Source: Narthecium ossifragum
Lineage: Eukaryota > Streptophyta > Magnoliopsida > Dioscoreales > Nartheciaceae
Assembly (NCBI GenBank): GCA_963920575.1
Contig: OY986966.1
Coordinates: 20,593,656-20,657,655, forward strand
Length of the DNA: 64,000 nt
Direction of reading: 5' to 3'
Shown here: positions 27,571 to 38,101 of the stretch, one piece after another
Layout: each line of letters starts with the position of its first letter
Numbering within the stretch: the first letter of the stretch is position 1
The notes under the pieces: generated by a model
What the model saw: only the letters and a program-made list of their open reading frames with translations
Told to the model about the DNA's origin: nothing
Databases searched by the model: none
Program-made: the position numbers and the translations under genes

Positions 27571-27800
27571 TAAAGTGTATAAAATATATAATATTATAAT
27601 AGTAGGTAAGCTAGTATGTTAAGATTATAATATTTGAATTAACTATTAAATTAATTCAAATGTATTTACCTAAAGTGTATAAAATATATAATATTATAAT
27701 AGTGGGTAAACTAGTGGGTTAAGATTATAATATTTGAATTAATTATTAAGTTAATTCAAATGTTTATATGTAAAGTGTATAAAATATATAATATTGCAAC
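27571..27800. repeat. Tandem 100-bp repeat
   Basis: The motif TAAAGTGTATAAAATATATA recurs at 27571, 27671 and 27771, giving two full 100-bp units and a partial third. Units contain GTGGGTTAAGATTATAATAT-type sequence. It is AT-rich and non-coding. Confidence 0.85.
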
Positions 27801-28196
27801 TCTCCGACGGCTCTATTTTTGAGTCAGTTGACAGTCGACCTCAGCACCACTCCCACAACCAGTTTTGGTTGCAATCAATCGCCAAAACACCGGCTAACCC
27901 ATCTTTCTCTATTCCACTATTAAGTTAAGTTTTCGGTATTTGTACATTGAACCATATAAAATTTATACTATTATATTATTACATAAAATAGAGTAAAAAT
28001 ATATTATAATAAAATATAATATTACCACCCCACCCATCCTGCTCGATGCCTCCACCGGTGAATCCTTATCCTATTAACACTCGCTTATTTGCCATCTCCG
28101 GCAAACGCCCGCTCCTCCGCCATCATAGGCAACAATGCAAGCTCGTCCTCCACCGGGTCGTATGACTCGGCGGTGTTGAGGCCGTTCAATCGCCGG
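27801..28196. other. Spacer next to truncated Athila LTR, no gene seen
   Basis: Non-coding. Its junction with the LTR at 28197 is abrupt and shows no TG terminus, which marks a deletion or rearrangement break. Confidence 0.5.
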
Positions 28197-29398
28197 CTTA
28201 AGGTCCTATTGTTGGCAAGAGATCAAGGCTTTGTATGACTAAGGTCTTGGATTGAGGTGGATTTAATACATCAATCCAATCCTCCATCTAAGTCAAGAAT
28301 GGTAATTAGGATAGCTTTGGCTTGGGGTGGTTGTAGCACCTCAAGATCTTATCCTAAGATTAAGAGTTAGCCATGGTTCTAGCATGACCTACTCTTTGAG
28401 GGATTTCATCAAATACCTACCATGCATCTAATACTCGAACAATTAAATGCAAACATAGATACTCCAAACATTCAAGAGTAGACTTTATTGAAGAAATAAG
28501 GAATTGAATCCGAATTCATACAAAGATTCCATCTCACAAACGTTATTACATCAAAGATTACAAGAGAAATCTAAAATAAACACCTAAAACATCATAGAAT
28601 TCCCAAGGATGAGGAGTTAGCTACTCATCTTGGTTGGACGATCCATGGGGGGAGAGGTTTCACCCATCTTCTCCATTGATCTTCACATTTTTGAGCTCTA
28701 AATCCTTAGGAATGAGAGGAGAAATCTCAAGAATATAGAGGAGGGAAGAAGGTTGTCAAGAGAGGGAACAAGAGGGAGAAAAAGATCCTCAAATTAGAGC
28801 CAAAACCCCTATTTATAGACCCCAAGTCGTGGATCCTTGGATTAGATCCGAGCCGTACATTTATAACCGTCAGCGATCTTGGATCGATCCTAAGTAAGAT
28901 TGGATCGATCCAAGATGAGCAAAAGATCATACCTTTTTGTGGGAAGGAAGTATGGATCGATCCCATTTAAATGTGGATTGATCCAATTTGTACCCAAGAA
29001 TAAGTGCTCTTGGGAAAAGAAATATGGATCGATCCCATGACGGTTTGGATCAATCCATTTTGTACCGAGCTCTCTAGGAAAAGATATTTGGATCGATCCA
29101 TTAAGAATCCGGATCGATCCAACATTGGATAAAAAATATGCCCTTCTGGAAAAGGATCGGGATCGATCCAAAATGTCCTTGGATCGATCCAAATTTTCCT
29201 TGGATCGATCCAAATTGTCCGGATCGATCCGAATTAAGCTGAATCTGTATAATTGATGTATTTTGGTTCGAAATCAATGCAACTCTCTTCGTAAGCTCTT
29301 GTACCTGAAACCATAAGAAAAGATATTAAAAATGCATTGCTTGAGAGCTAACAAAGCCTAGTTGAATGGGTGAATTATATATATTTCGTGACTTATCA
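28197..29398 (-). repeat. Element 1 3' LTR, truncated
   Basis: Nearly identical to 42777-43995. On the sense strand it starts TGATAAGTCACG. About 450 bp matching 42327-42776 (the LTR 3' end) is missing at the 28197 side. It carries the GGATCGATCC array (28881-29230) and a TATA decamer CTATAAATAG at 28818-28809. Confidence 0.9.
28881..29230. promoter_or_regulatory. GGATCGATCC palindrome array in 3' LTR
   Basis: Ten exact GGATCGATCC at 28881, 28902, 28954, 29026, 29090, 29111, 29160, 29181, 29202 and 29221, plus GGATTGATCC at 28975 and GGATCAATCC at 29047. Pairs are exactly 21 bp apart start to start: 28881/28902, 28954/28975, 29026/29047, 29090/29111 and 29160/29181/29202. The last step is 19. 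The spacers differ in sequence. Confidence 0.95.
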
Positions 29399-29416
29399 CA
29401 CCCCCCAAACTTGAAC
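29399..29416 (-). promoter_or_regulatory. Element 1 polypurine tract
   Basis: On the sense strand it reads AGTTTGGGGGGTG, directly before the LTR start TGATAAGTC. This is the expected primer site for plus-strand DNA synthesis. Confidence 0.85.
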
Positions 29417-31511
29417 TTCGCTAGTGCTCGAGCAAAGCAAAAAGACAAATAAAATCTAACTAACCACTTTCGTAGGACTCACGATTGCATTTAGCATGTG
29501 CAACAAGCCGTTAAACCCCTAGGTTTACCCTAAAGGACGAGTGTTGTCTCGTGAGGGTTTACAGTGATGATACCCACAAACATCCTATTTACAATTGAAA
29601 TGCTAAGAAATCATACATCAATTCATATGTGATTTAGATTTACTCCAATGTCAAATAATAGAATCATGTGTACAATGATACCCTTCACATCACATAAGTA
29701 TAAGAAATATGCTAATCAAGATATGGTTATCACCCTTCAAAAACTTTAAAGCACTTAATACAATTATAGTATAGTCAAGGAATCCAAATGTAGGATGTTA
29801 CCGCACAAATATTTGGGATTTTCAAAATCAACCAAGTAAGGCCCAATCTGATTCAGTCATCTCAAGTATTCCACATGTTTGCTGAAATATAACATGGTTG
29901 CTCTTTATACTTTTCTCAATTAGTGTGCGACCGTGCAATGTCATAATCCCTTAAGCTTTCTTTTAGGTCCTTGTAACGAGCTTTGAGTGAATGACTCCCA
30001 AAGCAGTTGGCTTTAGAGCATTAGGTGATAAAGCACCCCTCGGACTTAATTGCTCAAACCCAAAAGGCTACGAATTATAACTAGTCATCACACATATTCT
30101 CTTTCTTTTTCTTTTATATATATATTTTTTTTTCATTGGTATGTGACCGTGCAATGTCATAATCCCTTAAGCTTTCTTCTATGCCCTTGTAACGAGCTTT
30201 GGGTCAATGGCTCCCAAACCAATTGGCTTTAGGGCATTAGGTGATAAAGCACCCCTCGGACTTAATTGCTCGAACCTAGAAGGCTACGGATTATAACTAG
30301 TCACCTCACATATATTTTTTTTTCATTCCTAAGCTGTTTGACGCGAACAATACACGTTACGCACATTGCCCGGTTACTAAGCTTTCGGATTTCCCTACAC
30401 GAGCATTGCCATTTTTGATTAAGCAAAACATGTTTCCTACCTTCGACTTCTTAGTCCTTCAAGGTACCAAACTCAAATTAACTAATCAACCCCTCATAAG
30501 TGTGCGAATATACAATGATGATGAATTACTCAACCAACTTTAACATGTATCAAGCGGGTTAAAGTAGATGAACAATAATATCCAAATCATGATTAGCAAA
30601 TCCGTATAACTATGTGAAGTTTCGAATATATCATACCACAATCATCCATGAAGGGTACTAGAGTTGAATTTTTCACATAATCATTAATGCAAGTATCTCT
30701 CATTTCAAGTGTAAATAAAAAAAAATGGTTATCATGCATGTAATGCATACCCCCCAACTTAAACGAGATTGTCCTCAAGCACGATTGAAGGGTAAAGGAA
30801 AGAGATAACCTAGATTGTTGTTCGAGTACCGTATAAGACGTTCAACCTTGCAAAGCAAATTGCACATATGTGAAGCATAGAATTAATGAACAAAACTAGA
30901 GAAATGAAGTGAATAAAGATTGAGAGTTGAGGTAAAGATAGGATAAGATTGTAGAGGATCATTGGCTTGGTTCAATATCCTGAAAACATGAAAGAAACAG
31001 AATTGACATGAATAATAAAAAATTTGGGCAGCACCTCCTTTGTATTTTAGATGAGCTCACTGCTTACATATGTGATACATTTAACATATCCACCACAAAT
31101 ATAAAGAGGTACCCACAACTTCAAAAAGTTGCCACATTCAATCATATACACATATTAACCCTCTTCACATGCTTATAATCATCGAACTTCTCAAAATACA
31201 AAAGATAACAACCATGACATCAGTCACAATGATCTTTAATCATTCATTCATCCACAATGTAGCATAAGGAGTATCATATACAAGCATGGCCCTTAAGCCT
31301 ACACATTTAATCATCAACCAAAAAATGTAATTAACTTGAGTCATTCACCCAACCACCATACATCCATCATGTATCACAAAATATACCTCATATACCATCA
31401 TGATACTATGAACCAAAAAAATGTGACATCATGCCTAACATTAGTGTTTACCAAAATGTACCATCCAGACCTAATGTTAGTTACACATCAAAGTTATACA
31501 ATCACAAACTC
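29417..31511 (-). repeat. Element 1 3' non-coding region with tandem duplication
   Basis: About 2.1 kb without supported genes between the extra ORF and the polypurine tract. It holds a tandem duplication (about 29933-30105 and 30140-30325). Both copies carry CCGTGCAATGTCATAATCCC and GATAAAGCACCCCTCGGAC. A GCTTAGTAACCGGG motif (sense strand, 30382-30369) matches motifs in element 2. Confidence 0.75.
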
Positions 31512-32858
31512 TCAACTCTCATCACTTGGTAGAACTGACTGCACAACAGCGGGGGTAGGTGTATCAACTACTGGTGGGTCCTCTGGTAATGTGCTGAATT
31601 CCTCCGTCTGCGTGGAGGTGGAAACTGTAGCTGGTCCCACCGGGCACATCTTCGCCAAATAGGCGAGTATCGTCCGCAGTTCATGTTTTGTATCCTGCTG
31701 ATAATAGTGCAAATCCGTCTTGATAACACTCAATGAGTGATCAACCTCTTCCAATCTTGCATTCATTGTGAGGCGAAGACCCTCTAACTCAGAGGTGGAA
31801 TCATCCTCTGAAAGTGGTGGATCCTGTGGAGCAGGCTGAGGGGAGGATGGAGGCTGAGGAACTGGAGGTGGAGGAGGAGCAGAAGAGCCAGGTTGAGGAT
31901 CGACTAGTGGAGCAGGCTGCCTCCTAGCTAGAATGGAGGCAATTTCCTGTTGAGCTTTGGCCATTTTAGAAATGACCTTGCTCCAGGTACTTTGGCCAAA
32001 GAAAGATGAGGATGGGGCCTCCATACTAGGCTCATCAGCAGGAAACCAAGGTTGACGCGCAAGGAAAGCAGAGATGAGACAAGGGTGTGGAAATGGCTTT
32101 GTCTTATTCTTGTTATCAGCATTTTTATGAAAATATTCCATGTCATTGAGAATTAGGGATGGAAAAGGAATGGAAACATTCTGAAGGAGACACCACAACA
32201 CCCATAACCAATCACCTATGCGGCGTTGAGGGTGAGCTGTCTGAAAAACATTCCGACGTAGAACATCATCGATGAACCACAATTGTTCATCTAGTTCGCG
32301 TCGAAAAATCTCGCCAGTGTAAGCTCGTACTGGAACGATTTCAGACGCAACCCATTTTCGAACGGTGGCATCATAACGGGTAGCAGGGGATGCTATAGGG
32401 ATATCTAAAATTTTACTGATGATTTTAGCTATGAAAACTACAGGATGACCCAAAATTTTAGATGTAAACCCTGGGCAATTCGTATCCTTAGATGACTCTG
32501 GTGGAATAATTTCCAGATTTTGATAGAAAAGCCGGATTAACCTAGGATAAATGATTCTACTTGGTGAGCAAAGCCCTAAAGCTCGGTGTTGCTCCAAAAA
32601 ACGAATCGAAGCTACTGATTGTGTATGATTGCGGAAGAACGGGATGTCAAATTGGAACTCAAATTCAAAACCACGGTGTTTCCAAAGTTCAATAACAATA
32701 TCACCAGTGGTCTCTGGCTCTGAAGCTCGGCTACGCTTACTTGGGGATTGAGGAGGTGGTGGAGAAGAACCAGACGCTCCTGCCGATGAAGAAGCACCCG
32801 GAGCACCCCGTTTCTTCTCCGGCATCTTCTTGGTTGCAAGCTGCTTCTTTGGCCTCAT
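31512..32858 (-). CDS. 'Envelope-like' extra ORF of element 1 (448 aa)
   Basis: An intact ORF downstream of integrase, in the position usually called env-like in Athila elements. The N-terminus is basic and nuclear-signal-like (MRPKKQLATKKMPEKKRG, then PSKRSRASEPE). Residues 104-115 read YPRLIRLFYQNL, a motif shared with the copia ORF at 59726-60958. The middle has HPQRRIGDWLWVLWCLLQ. Residues about 325-365 are proline-rich (PAPLVDPQPGSSAPPPPPVP), followed by a predicted coiled coil at about 375-415 (LRLTMNARLEEVDHSLSVI). No signal peptide or clear membrane span is visible, which is odd for an envelope. It probably belongs to the 'putative plant transposon protein' family (PF20167, from memory). 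I infer a nuclear, possibly DNA-binding, role; its biochemical function is unknown. Confidence 0.85.
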   Translation of the reverse strand: MRPKKQLATKKMPEKKRGAPGASSSAGASGSSPPPPQSPSKRSRASEPETTGDIVIELWKHRGFEFEFQFDIPFFRNHTQSVASIRFLEQHRALGLCSPSRIIYPRLIRLFYQNLEIIPPESSKDTNCPGFTSKILGHPVVFIAKIISKILDIPIASPATRYDATVRKWVASEIVPVRAYTGEIFRRELDEQLWFIDDVLRRNVFQTAHPQRRIGDWLWVLWCLLQNVSIPFPSLILNDMEYFHKNADNKNKTKPFPHPCLISAFLARQPWFPADEPSMEAPSSSFFGQSTWSKVISKMAKAQQEIASILARRQPAPLVDPQPGSSAPPPPPVPQPPSSPQPAPQDPPLSEDDSTSELEGLRLTMNARLEEVDHSLSVIKTDLHYYQQDTKHELRTILAYLAKMCPVGPATVSTSTQTEEFSTLPEDPPVVDTPTPAVVQSVLPSDES

Positions 32859-33035
32859 GGAAGCTAGGATGACGGGTGAATGTGTGGTGGAGAATCACTG
32901 GTAGCTAGGAACGTCGGTAATCGCCGGAGATGTGAGAGAGAAGAAGAAAGTCGGGAGAGCGTCGGAGGAGGAAATGGGCGAGAAATTCCCTAACTGACGC
33001 ACCAAAGCCTTTTAAGTGTGTTTTTAGTGGAGTTT
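32859..33035 (-). promoter_or_regulatory. Putative promoter/leader of the 'envelope-like' ORF
   Basis: On the sense strand, DNA after the palindrome array reads ACTTAAAAGG (a weak TATA-like element near 33016-33008). A pyrimidine-rich leader follows (TTTCTTCTTCTCTCTCACAT) up to the ATG at 32858. The layout suggests a private promoter rather than splicing from the LTR. This is inferred. Confidence 0.45.
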
Positions 33036-33468
33036 GGATCGATCCAATTAGGACTTGGATCGATCCCAAACACGTGCCATGATCGCAGATGGTGACTTGA
33101 GTGATGTGGCAAGGATCTGGATCGATCCCAATTAGACAAGGATCGATCCAAATGGTGACAGAACGGCCCTTTTTTGAGGTCATGTTGGATCGATCCAAAT
33201 AAGGGTATGTATCGATCCGAACACACGGTTCCGGATAGATCCAGGACAATTTGGATCGATCCAAATTAAATGAGGATCGATCCAAATGGTGACAGAACGG
33301 CCCTTGTTTGAGGTCATGTTGGATCGATCCAAATAAGGGTTTGTATCGATCCGAACACACGGTTCCGGATCGATCCAGGACAATTTGGATTGATCCAAAT
33401 TGTCCCACCAAGTATTGTGCTTACTGAAAGAAAAATGTGGATCGATCCGAATTAATGTGGATCGATCC
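33036..33468. promoter_or_regulatory. Second GGATCGATCC array, upstream of 'envelope-like' ORF
   Basis: Eleven exact GGATCGATCC (33036, 33057, 33119, 33140, 33187, 33253, 33274, 33321, 33367, 33439, 33459) and four variants (GTATCGATCC at 33209 and 33343, GGATAGATCC at 33233, GGATTGATCC at 33387). Start-to-start steps within pairs are 21, 21, 22, 20/21, 22, 20 and 20. Part of the array was itself duplicated (about 33140-33280 and 33275-33400). Confidence 0.95.
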
Positions 33469-33879
33469 ACCCTGGAGCGTGAATTTTAAAGCATCCTAAA
33501 AATTGTATAAACATACAAGATTTCACTCCAAGATGAATTCTAACTTCTATTTCACCTCAATCTCAATCATTCATGAAAAATAGAGTAGCACAATCACAAA
33601 TACACTCATGAATGCCTTGACTCAAGATCAAACATACACAATTTTTCACTCAAACAACAATGAACACTCCCGAAATCAAAAATAAAAATGACATACACTA
33701 AACAACAGAAATACAGATAACAGAAATGCACTAAAATCAATCATGCATTGAACAAAACACGGAAAAAAATCATACATGCATACATTCTCAAGAAGAAAAA
33801 CACTCCAAATCAAGCATTCATACTAAAGAACTAAAAATCATTCATACATGCAATCTACAACCGAACTAATCTTCAAAAA
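33469..33879 (-). other. Element 1 spacer between integrase and array
   Basis: AT-rich, non-coding, no motif recognised. Confidence 0.5.
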
Positions 33880-34477
33880 TCAATTTTGACACTCTTGGGG
33901 TACTTCCAACATCATTGTAGCCTCTATGGGAAGATCCATAACGGCATTATCAATATAGGGCTTCAATCGTTGGCCATTTACCATAAAACTATGCCCAGAT
34001 TTTGGATGTTGAATTTCTATAGCTCCATGGGGAAAAATTCGAGTAATCACAAAAGGTCCAGTCCATCTCAATTTCAGTTTGCCCGGAAAAAGCCGAAGAC
34101 GTGCATTAAAGAGCCAAACTTTTTGTCCAACCGTGAATGTTTTTTCGCTTAATAAATTTATCATGCAACTCTTTGGTGTGAGCTTTATAAATCATGGAGT
34201 TTTCATATGCTTCATTCCTAAGTTCCTCCAATTCATTTATTTGAAGTTTCCTATGGCTTGATATATCATTTGGATCATAATTAAGTTTTTTAATAGCCCA
34301 ATAGGCCCGATGTTGAATTTCCACCTGTAAATGACATGGTTTGCCAAAGACCAATCGGAATGGTGACATCCCAATTTGTGTCTTATAGGCGGTTCTATAC
34401 GCCCATAATGCATCATTGAGCTTTAACACCCAATCTTTCCGGTCAATTCTAACAATTTTCTCTAAAATACGCTTAAT
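33880..34477 (-). pseudogene. Element 1 integrase C-terminus, broken
   Basis: Encodes [20 protein letters not shown] and FGKPCHL, typical of the Athila integrase C-terminal half. It shifts frame near 34150 into [19 protein letters not shown] and ends with GPFVITRIFPHGAIEI and NGQRLKPYI. It is separated from the upstream integrase by an in-frame TAA right after EVSNR. Confidence 0.85.
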
Positions 34478-35674
34478 TTACCGATTTGAAACTTCCACTT
34501 GGCCACTTGTTTGAGGGTGATAAGGAGTGGCTACTTTGTGTGTAATCCCGTATTTCTTAAGCAAGGCATTAAAATGATGATTTGTAAAGTGAGATCCCCC
34601 ATCACTTATGATCACTTTAGGAAATCCAAAACGTGTAAAAATATTAGCTTGAACAAATTTCAACACAACTTTGTGATCATTAGTCTTAATGGGGATTAAT
34701 TCAACCCATTTAGACACATAATCAACTCCTACTAAGATATAGGAATACCCATTCGAAGGAGGAAATGGTCCCATGAAGTCTATCCCCCAAACATCAAAAA
34801 TTTCACATACTAGAATCGGATGTTGGGGCATCTCATCTTTTTTAGAAATTGTGCCAACTTGTTGGCATCTAAGACAAGATTTAGCAAAATTATACGAATC
34901 TTTAAAAATCGTTGGCCAATAAAAACCACATTCAAAGATTTTTGCTGCGGTTTTTCTACTCGAAAAATGTCCGCCACACGGGTGGGAATGGCAAAATGTG
35001 AGAATAGACGCAATTTCCGATTCCGGAACGCATTTTCGTAACATTTGATCGGGACAACGTTTAAATAGGTAAGGATCATGCCAAAAATAGGAGTTGATGT
35101 GAGAAAAGAATTTGGTTCGGTCACCCCTAGACCAAGAGGTTGGAATTTGGCCGGTGACTAAATAGTTGACAATATGAGCAAACCATGGATTGCATGCTTG
35201 ACTAATTGCTAAAAGAAATTCATCGGGAAATGCATCATGAACTGGTGTCGAATCAAGAATAACATCGGATGGAAGCCGAGAGAGATGATCGGCAACAACA
35301 TTAGACGATCCCTTCTTATCTCTTAATTCAAAATCAAATTCTTGAAGAAGTAAAACCCAACGAATTAGTCTAGGCTTTGAATCTTTTTTGGCCACTAAAT
35401 ATCTCAAGGCAGCATGATCGGTGAAAATGATGACTTTTGATCCAAGAAGATACGATCGGAATTTTTCAAGTGCAAAAACCACCGCTAAAAGTTCTTTTTC
35501 AGTCGTGGTGTAATTAATTTGGGCATCAATCAAGGTTTTACTTGCGTAACAAATCACACGGGAAAATTTGTCAACCCGTTGTCCCAACACAGCACCCAAA
35601 GCAAAATCGGATGCATCACACATTAATTCGAATGGAAGTGAATAGTCCGGTGGATGAACAATAGGAGCCGAGGA
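34478..35674 (-). pseudogene. Element 1 RNase H and integrase core
   Basis: Continues pol after the solo [23 protein letters not shown], RNase H motifs ([30 protein letters not shown]) and [12 protein letters not shown]. The integrase zinc region follows ([18 protein letters not shown]), then catalytic residues in [19 protein letters not shown] and GQVEV. The TAA that ends the frame sits where related elements read REIK, so it looks like a nonsense mutation of the Glu codon. Protease and RT lie on the other side of the inserted LTR. Confidence 0.88.
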
Positions 35675-38101
35675 AAGAGTGTCACGCCCCGCCCCGGGAT
35701 ATACCCACCCCGACCACGGGACGCGAGGAAAACCTGTTCTACGCTAACACAACATAATCAACTTGCTAATTGTCACAATCTAAACCATAATAAACTCACT
35801 ACAATATTCCAAACATTCAAGATCAATCACATAATTTATTACAAACTTCTGGTTTCAATACCCTGAATCAATCTAATTCAAATACTGATTTCAATTGTTT
35901 AATTACAAATTTCTGAATCTGAAAGCATGAATCAAATCATTAATCAAATCTCATAATCCCAATGTTGCTACAACTCTCAAATGAATGAAATGAAATAATT
36001 TAATTAAATTCTATGTCGAATTCTCCCACGATCTCAAACTCGGGCGTCATCATCTGAAGAACCTGCAAAAGTAGGGGTGAGCAAAAAGCCCAGTAGGAGA
36101 CTAACTAACGACATACAAGAAACTAACTAATAACCAACATAAATATGCAATGCAATCTGGCGCCTAAGTTTTAGCTCAAGGGAAGTCACAACCTAAGCCC
36201 AAGCTCGCAATCGACCCATCGCTCTCCACCACGGTCCGGGACACGCCCTGCCAACCGTGGGCACAGCTCGCTCTCCACCACAGTCCGGGACACGCCCTGC
36301 CAACTGTGGATACAGCTAGACTGGCGTCGACCAGCAGACATTAGACTACCTCCCAATAGCCACTAAGACTAAGGTTCCAGAGGATCAACCAGTCCTCTAT
36401 CAATAACAATTTTAATTTAATAATCATTCTCGTAACACCCCGATCGCTCACGGGGACAACGTCCACCCGTAGCCTCGATCGCAAGTTCTTTGACTAGACC
36501 CCCGGCCTAGTCATGCAATGCGTTCTGTACAAAAGCGACTACTCCTGCAAAATAGCATAGCCCACATCCATCACAACCATATTGTACCAGCATTTACATA
36601 CAACTCCTAAGCACCACAGGATTATATCTAATCACAGATCATTCAAACATGAAAGTAATTCACCTACATACAAATAAGCACTTCCACATCACATAAATTG
36701 CACAGCAACAATTAGCCGTAGCTAACACATCACAGACAACCATAATCTTCCACGAGAATGGATCAAACCACAATTCTACAATTCAAGCAAAATAACAGAA
36801 CACGTAAACAAAATAACTATAATGTAATCAGCATAGAATTACCAGCCTGAGCATCACCTCAAATATATATCTACACATCATCCATGATTTACGGTAGTGA
36901 TACTAGTTAGTTTCAAGTATGCAGTTTGGATAGTCCACCTACCTCAATTAATAGAGAAAAGCAAGCTAATGCACGTCCAAAAATCCAAGCACCTCAAGTA
37001 TTCCCAAATCTTCACAGATCTGTTTCACAAAGACCCAAAACCAATGAACACAGATCTTATTCAGAGCCCTCCTACTGCAGCTCTAAATAGAATAACAAAC
37101 CAAGAGAAGCATGAGAAAACAGAGAACCCACGTATATTTGCTTTATCTCCAGAAAACACCTTTAAGTCACTAGAAGACAATACCAACTCCTTACAAGGAA
37201 AACATAATATAATAGACTAACACCCATTCCAATTAAAATATGAGTATGCAGTCCTCATCTTCCTTGCTAAAACCGTCAAGCCCTTCACAGGAACTACACT
37301 CCATGCTATGTCTTCCAAACTTTAAAACCAAACCCAAACAGAGGGAATCAAGGAAAACAAGCTCTCAAAGATCACAAATAACCCTGTCATATGACTAACA
37401 TTACATCCAAACTCATATATTACCCTCTAAATCTAGACACTAGATAATAAAGATCATCAAAGAAGGCAACCCCAAAACCCACCGATTGCCAACAAAGGAA
37501 ACCCAAATAAGACAAGGCTCAAGTATTAATTTCTTAATAACCCAGCAACCCAAAACAAAGCCCACGAAATAGGAACTCAAAATCGACAGCGAGAAATCAA
37601 ACTCAAAGCAGTGATCAAAGGTCTAGATACAATTAGAACAAAACAAATCACCGGTCACTAGAAATACTATCAGCTCTACTAAAAATCAAACAATAGTCAA
37701 AGGAAATCCAACAGAGATGATAGCATAGCTCATTCTAATACTTGAAACCCAAAACCCAACAACTAAAACGAAATCCATCGGTTCCTATCGGTCGGAACTG
37801 GCCATGATCAAGAGAAGAAACTAGAACAAGGAAGTGAGGAGAGAAGGTTGCCAACCTCCAGCCGGTGAAGATCCTCCTTGCCGGCGACGACGATCACGGC
37901 GGCCGCGGTCACAAGCGTCGAGCGTCGCCTCTCTCTCGCGAACGGCGGCGGAAGAAAACAACGAAAGAGATTTGGGTTTTAGATTACTCATCTATAGGTA
38001 TTAGGTTTAGGTTTTATTAATGAGGATCTTGCTAAAAAACCCCTACGAGGAGTGGTATTAGCATAAAAGTTCTCAATTTGAATATGGGTCCTCACAAAGA
38101 G
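35675..38101 (-). mobile_element. Solo LTR (Tekay-like) inserted in pol, with TSD
   Basis: The body is 35680-38096 (2417 bp), sense-strand start TGTGAGGACC and end GGGGCGTGACA (TG...CA). It is flanked by perfect AAGAG copies at 35675-35679 and 38097-38101. There are no ORFs. Its start matches the Tekay LTR beginning at 46923, and both contain a conserved GTGAGC...AGTAG region. Removing it rejoins the pol frame between GCTCTTT and the codons for SSAPIVHPP. Confidence 0.93.
36229..36309. other. Two tandem hairpins with a compensatory change
   Basis: CCACGGT (36229-36235) pairs with ACCGTGG (36254-36260). CCACAGT (36278-36284) pairs with ACTGTGG (36303-36309). The 18-nt loops are identical, and the 49-bp units differ in the stem by a matched G/C to A/T exchange. 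Confidence 0.7.

Noticed and set aside
28890..29213. Open frames with repeated DRS/IDP-like peptides (also 43487-43810 and 32905-33470)
   Set aside because: They are read-outs of the GGATCGATCC palindromes. Palindromic DNA gives similar open frames on both strands, and no start, domain or conservation supports a protein.
33036..33468. CRISPR-like pattern of short repeats with variable spacers
   Set aside because: Repeats are 10-bp palindromes, spacers about 11 bp, and the setting is a plant retrotransposon with no cas genes.
36897..37220. 107-aa frame inside the solo LTR
   Set aside because: LTR sequence with no homology recognised and no coding features.
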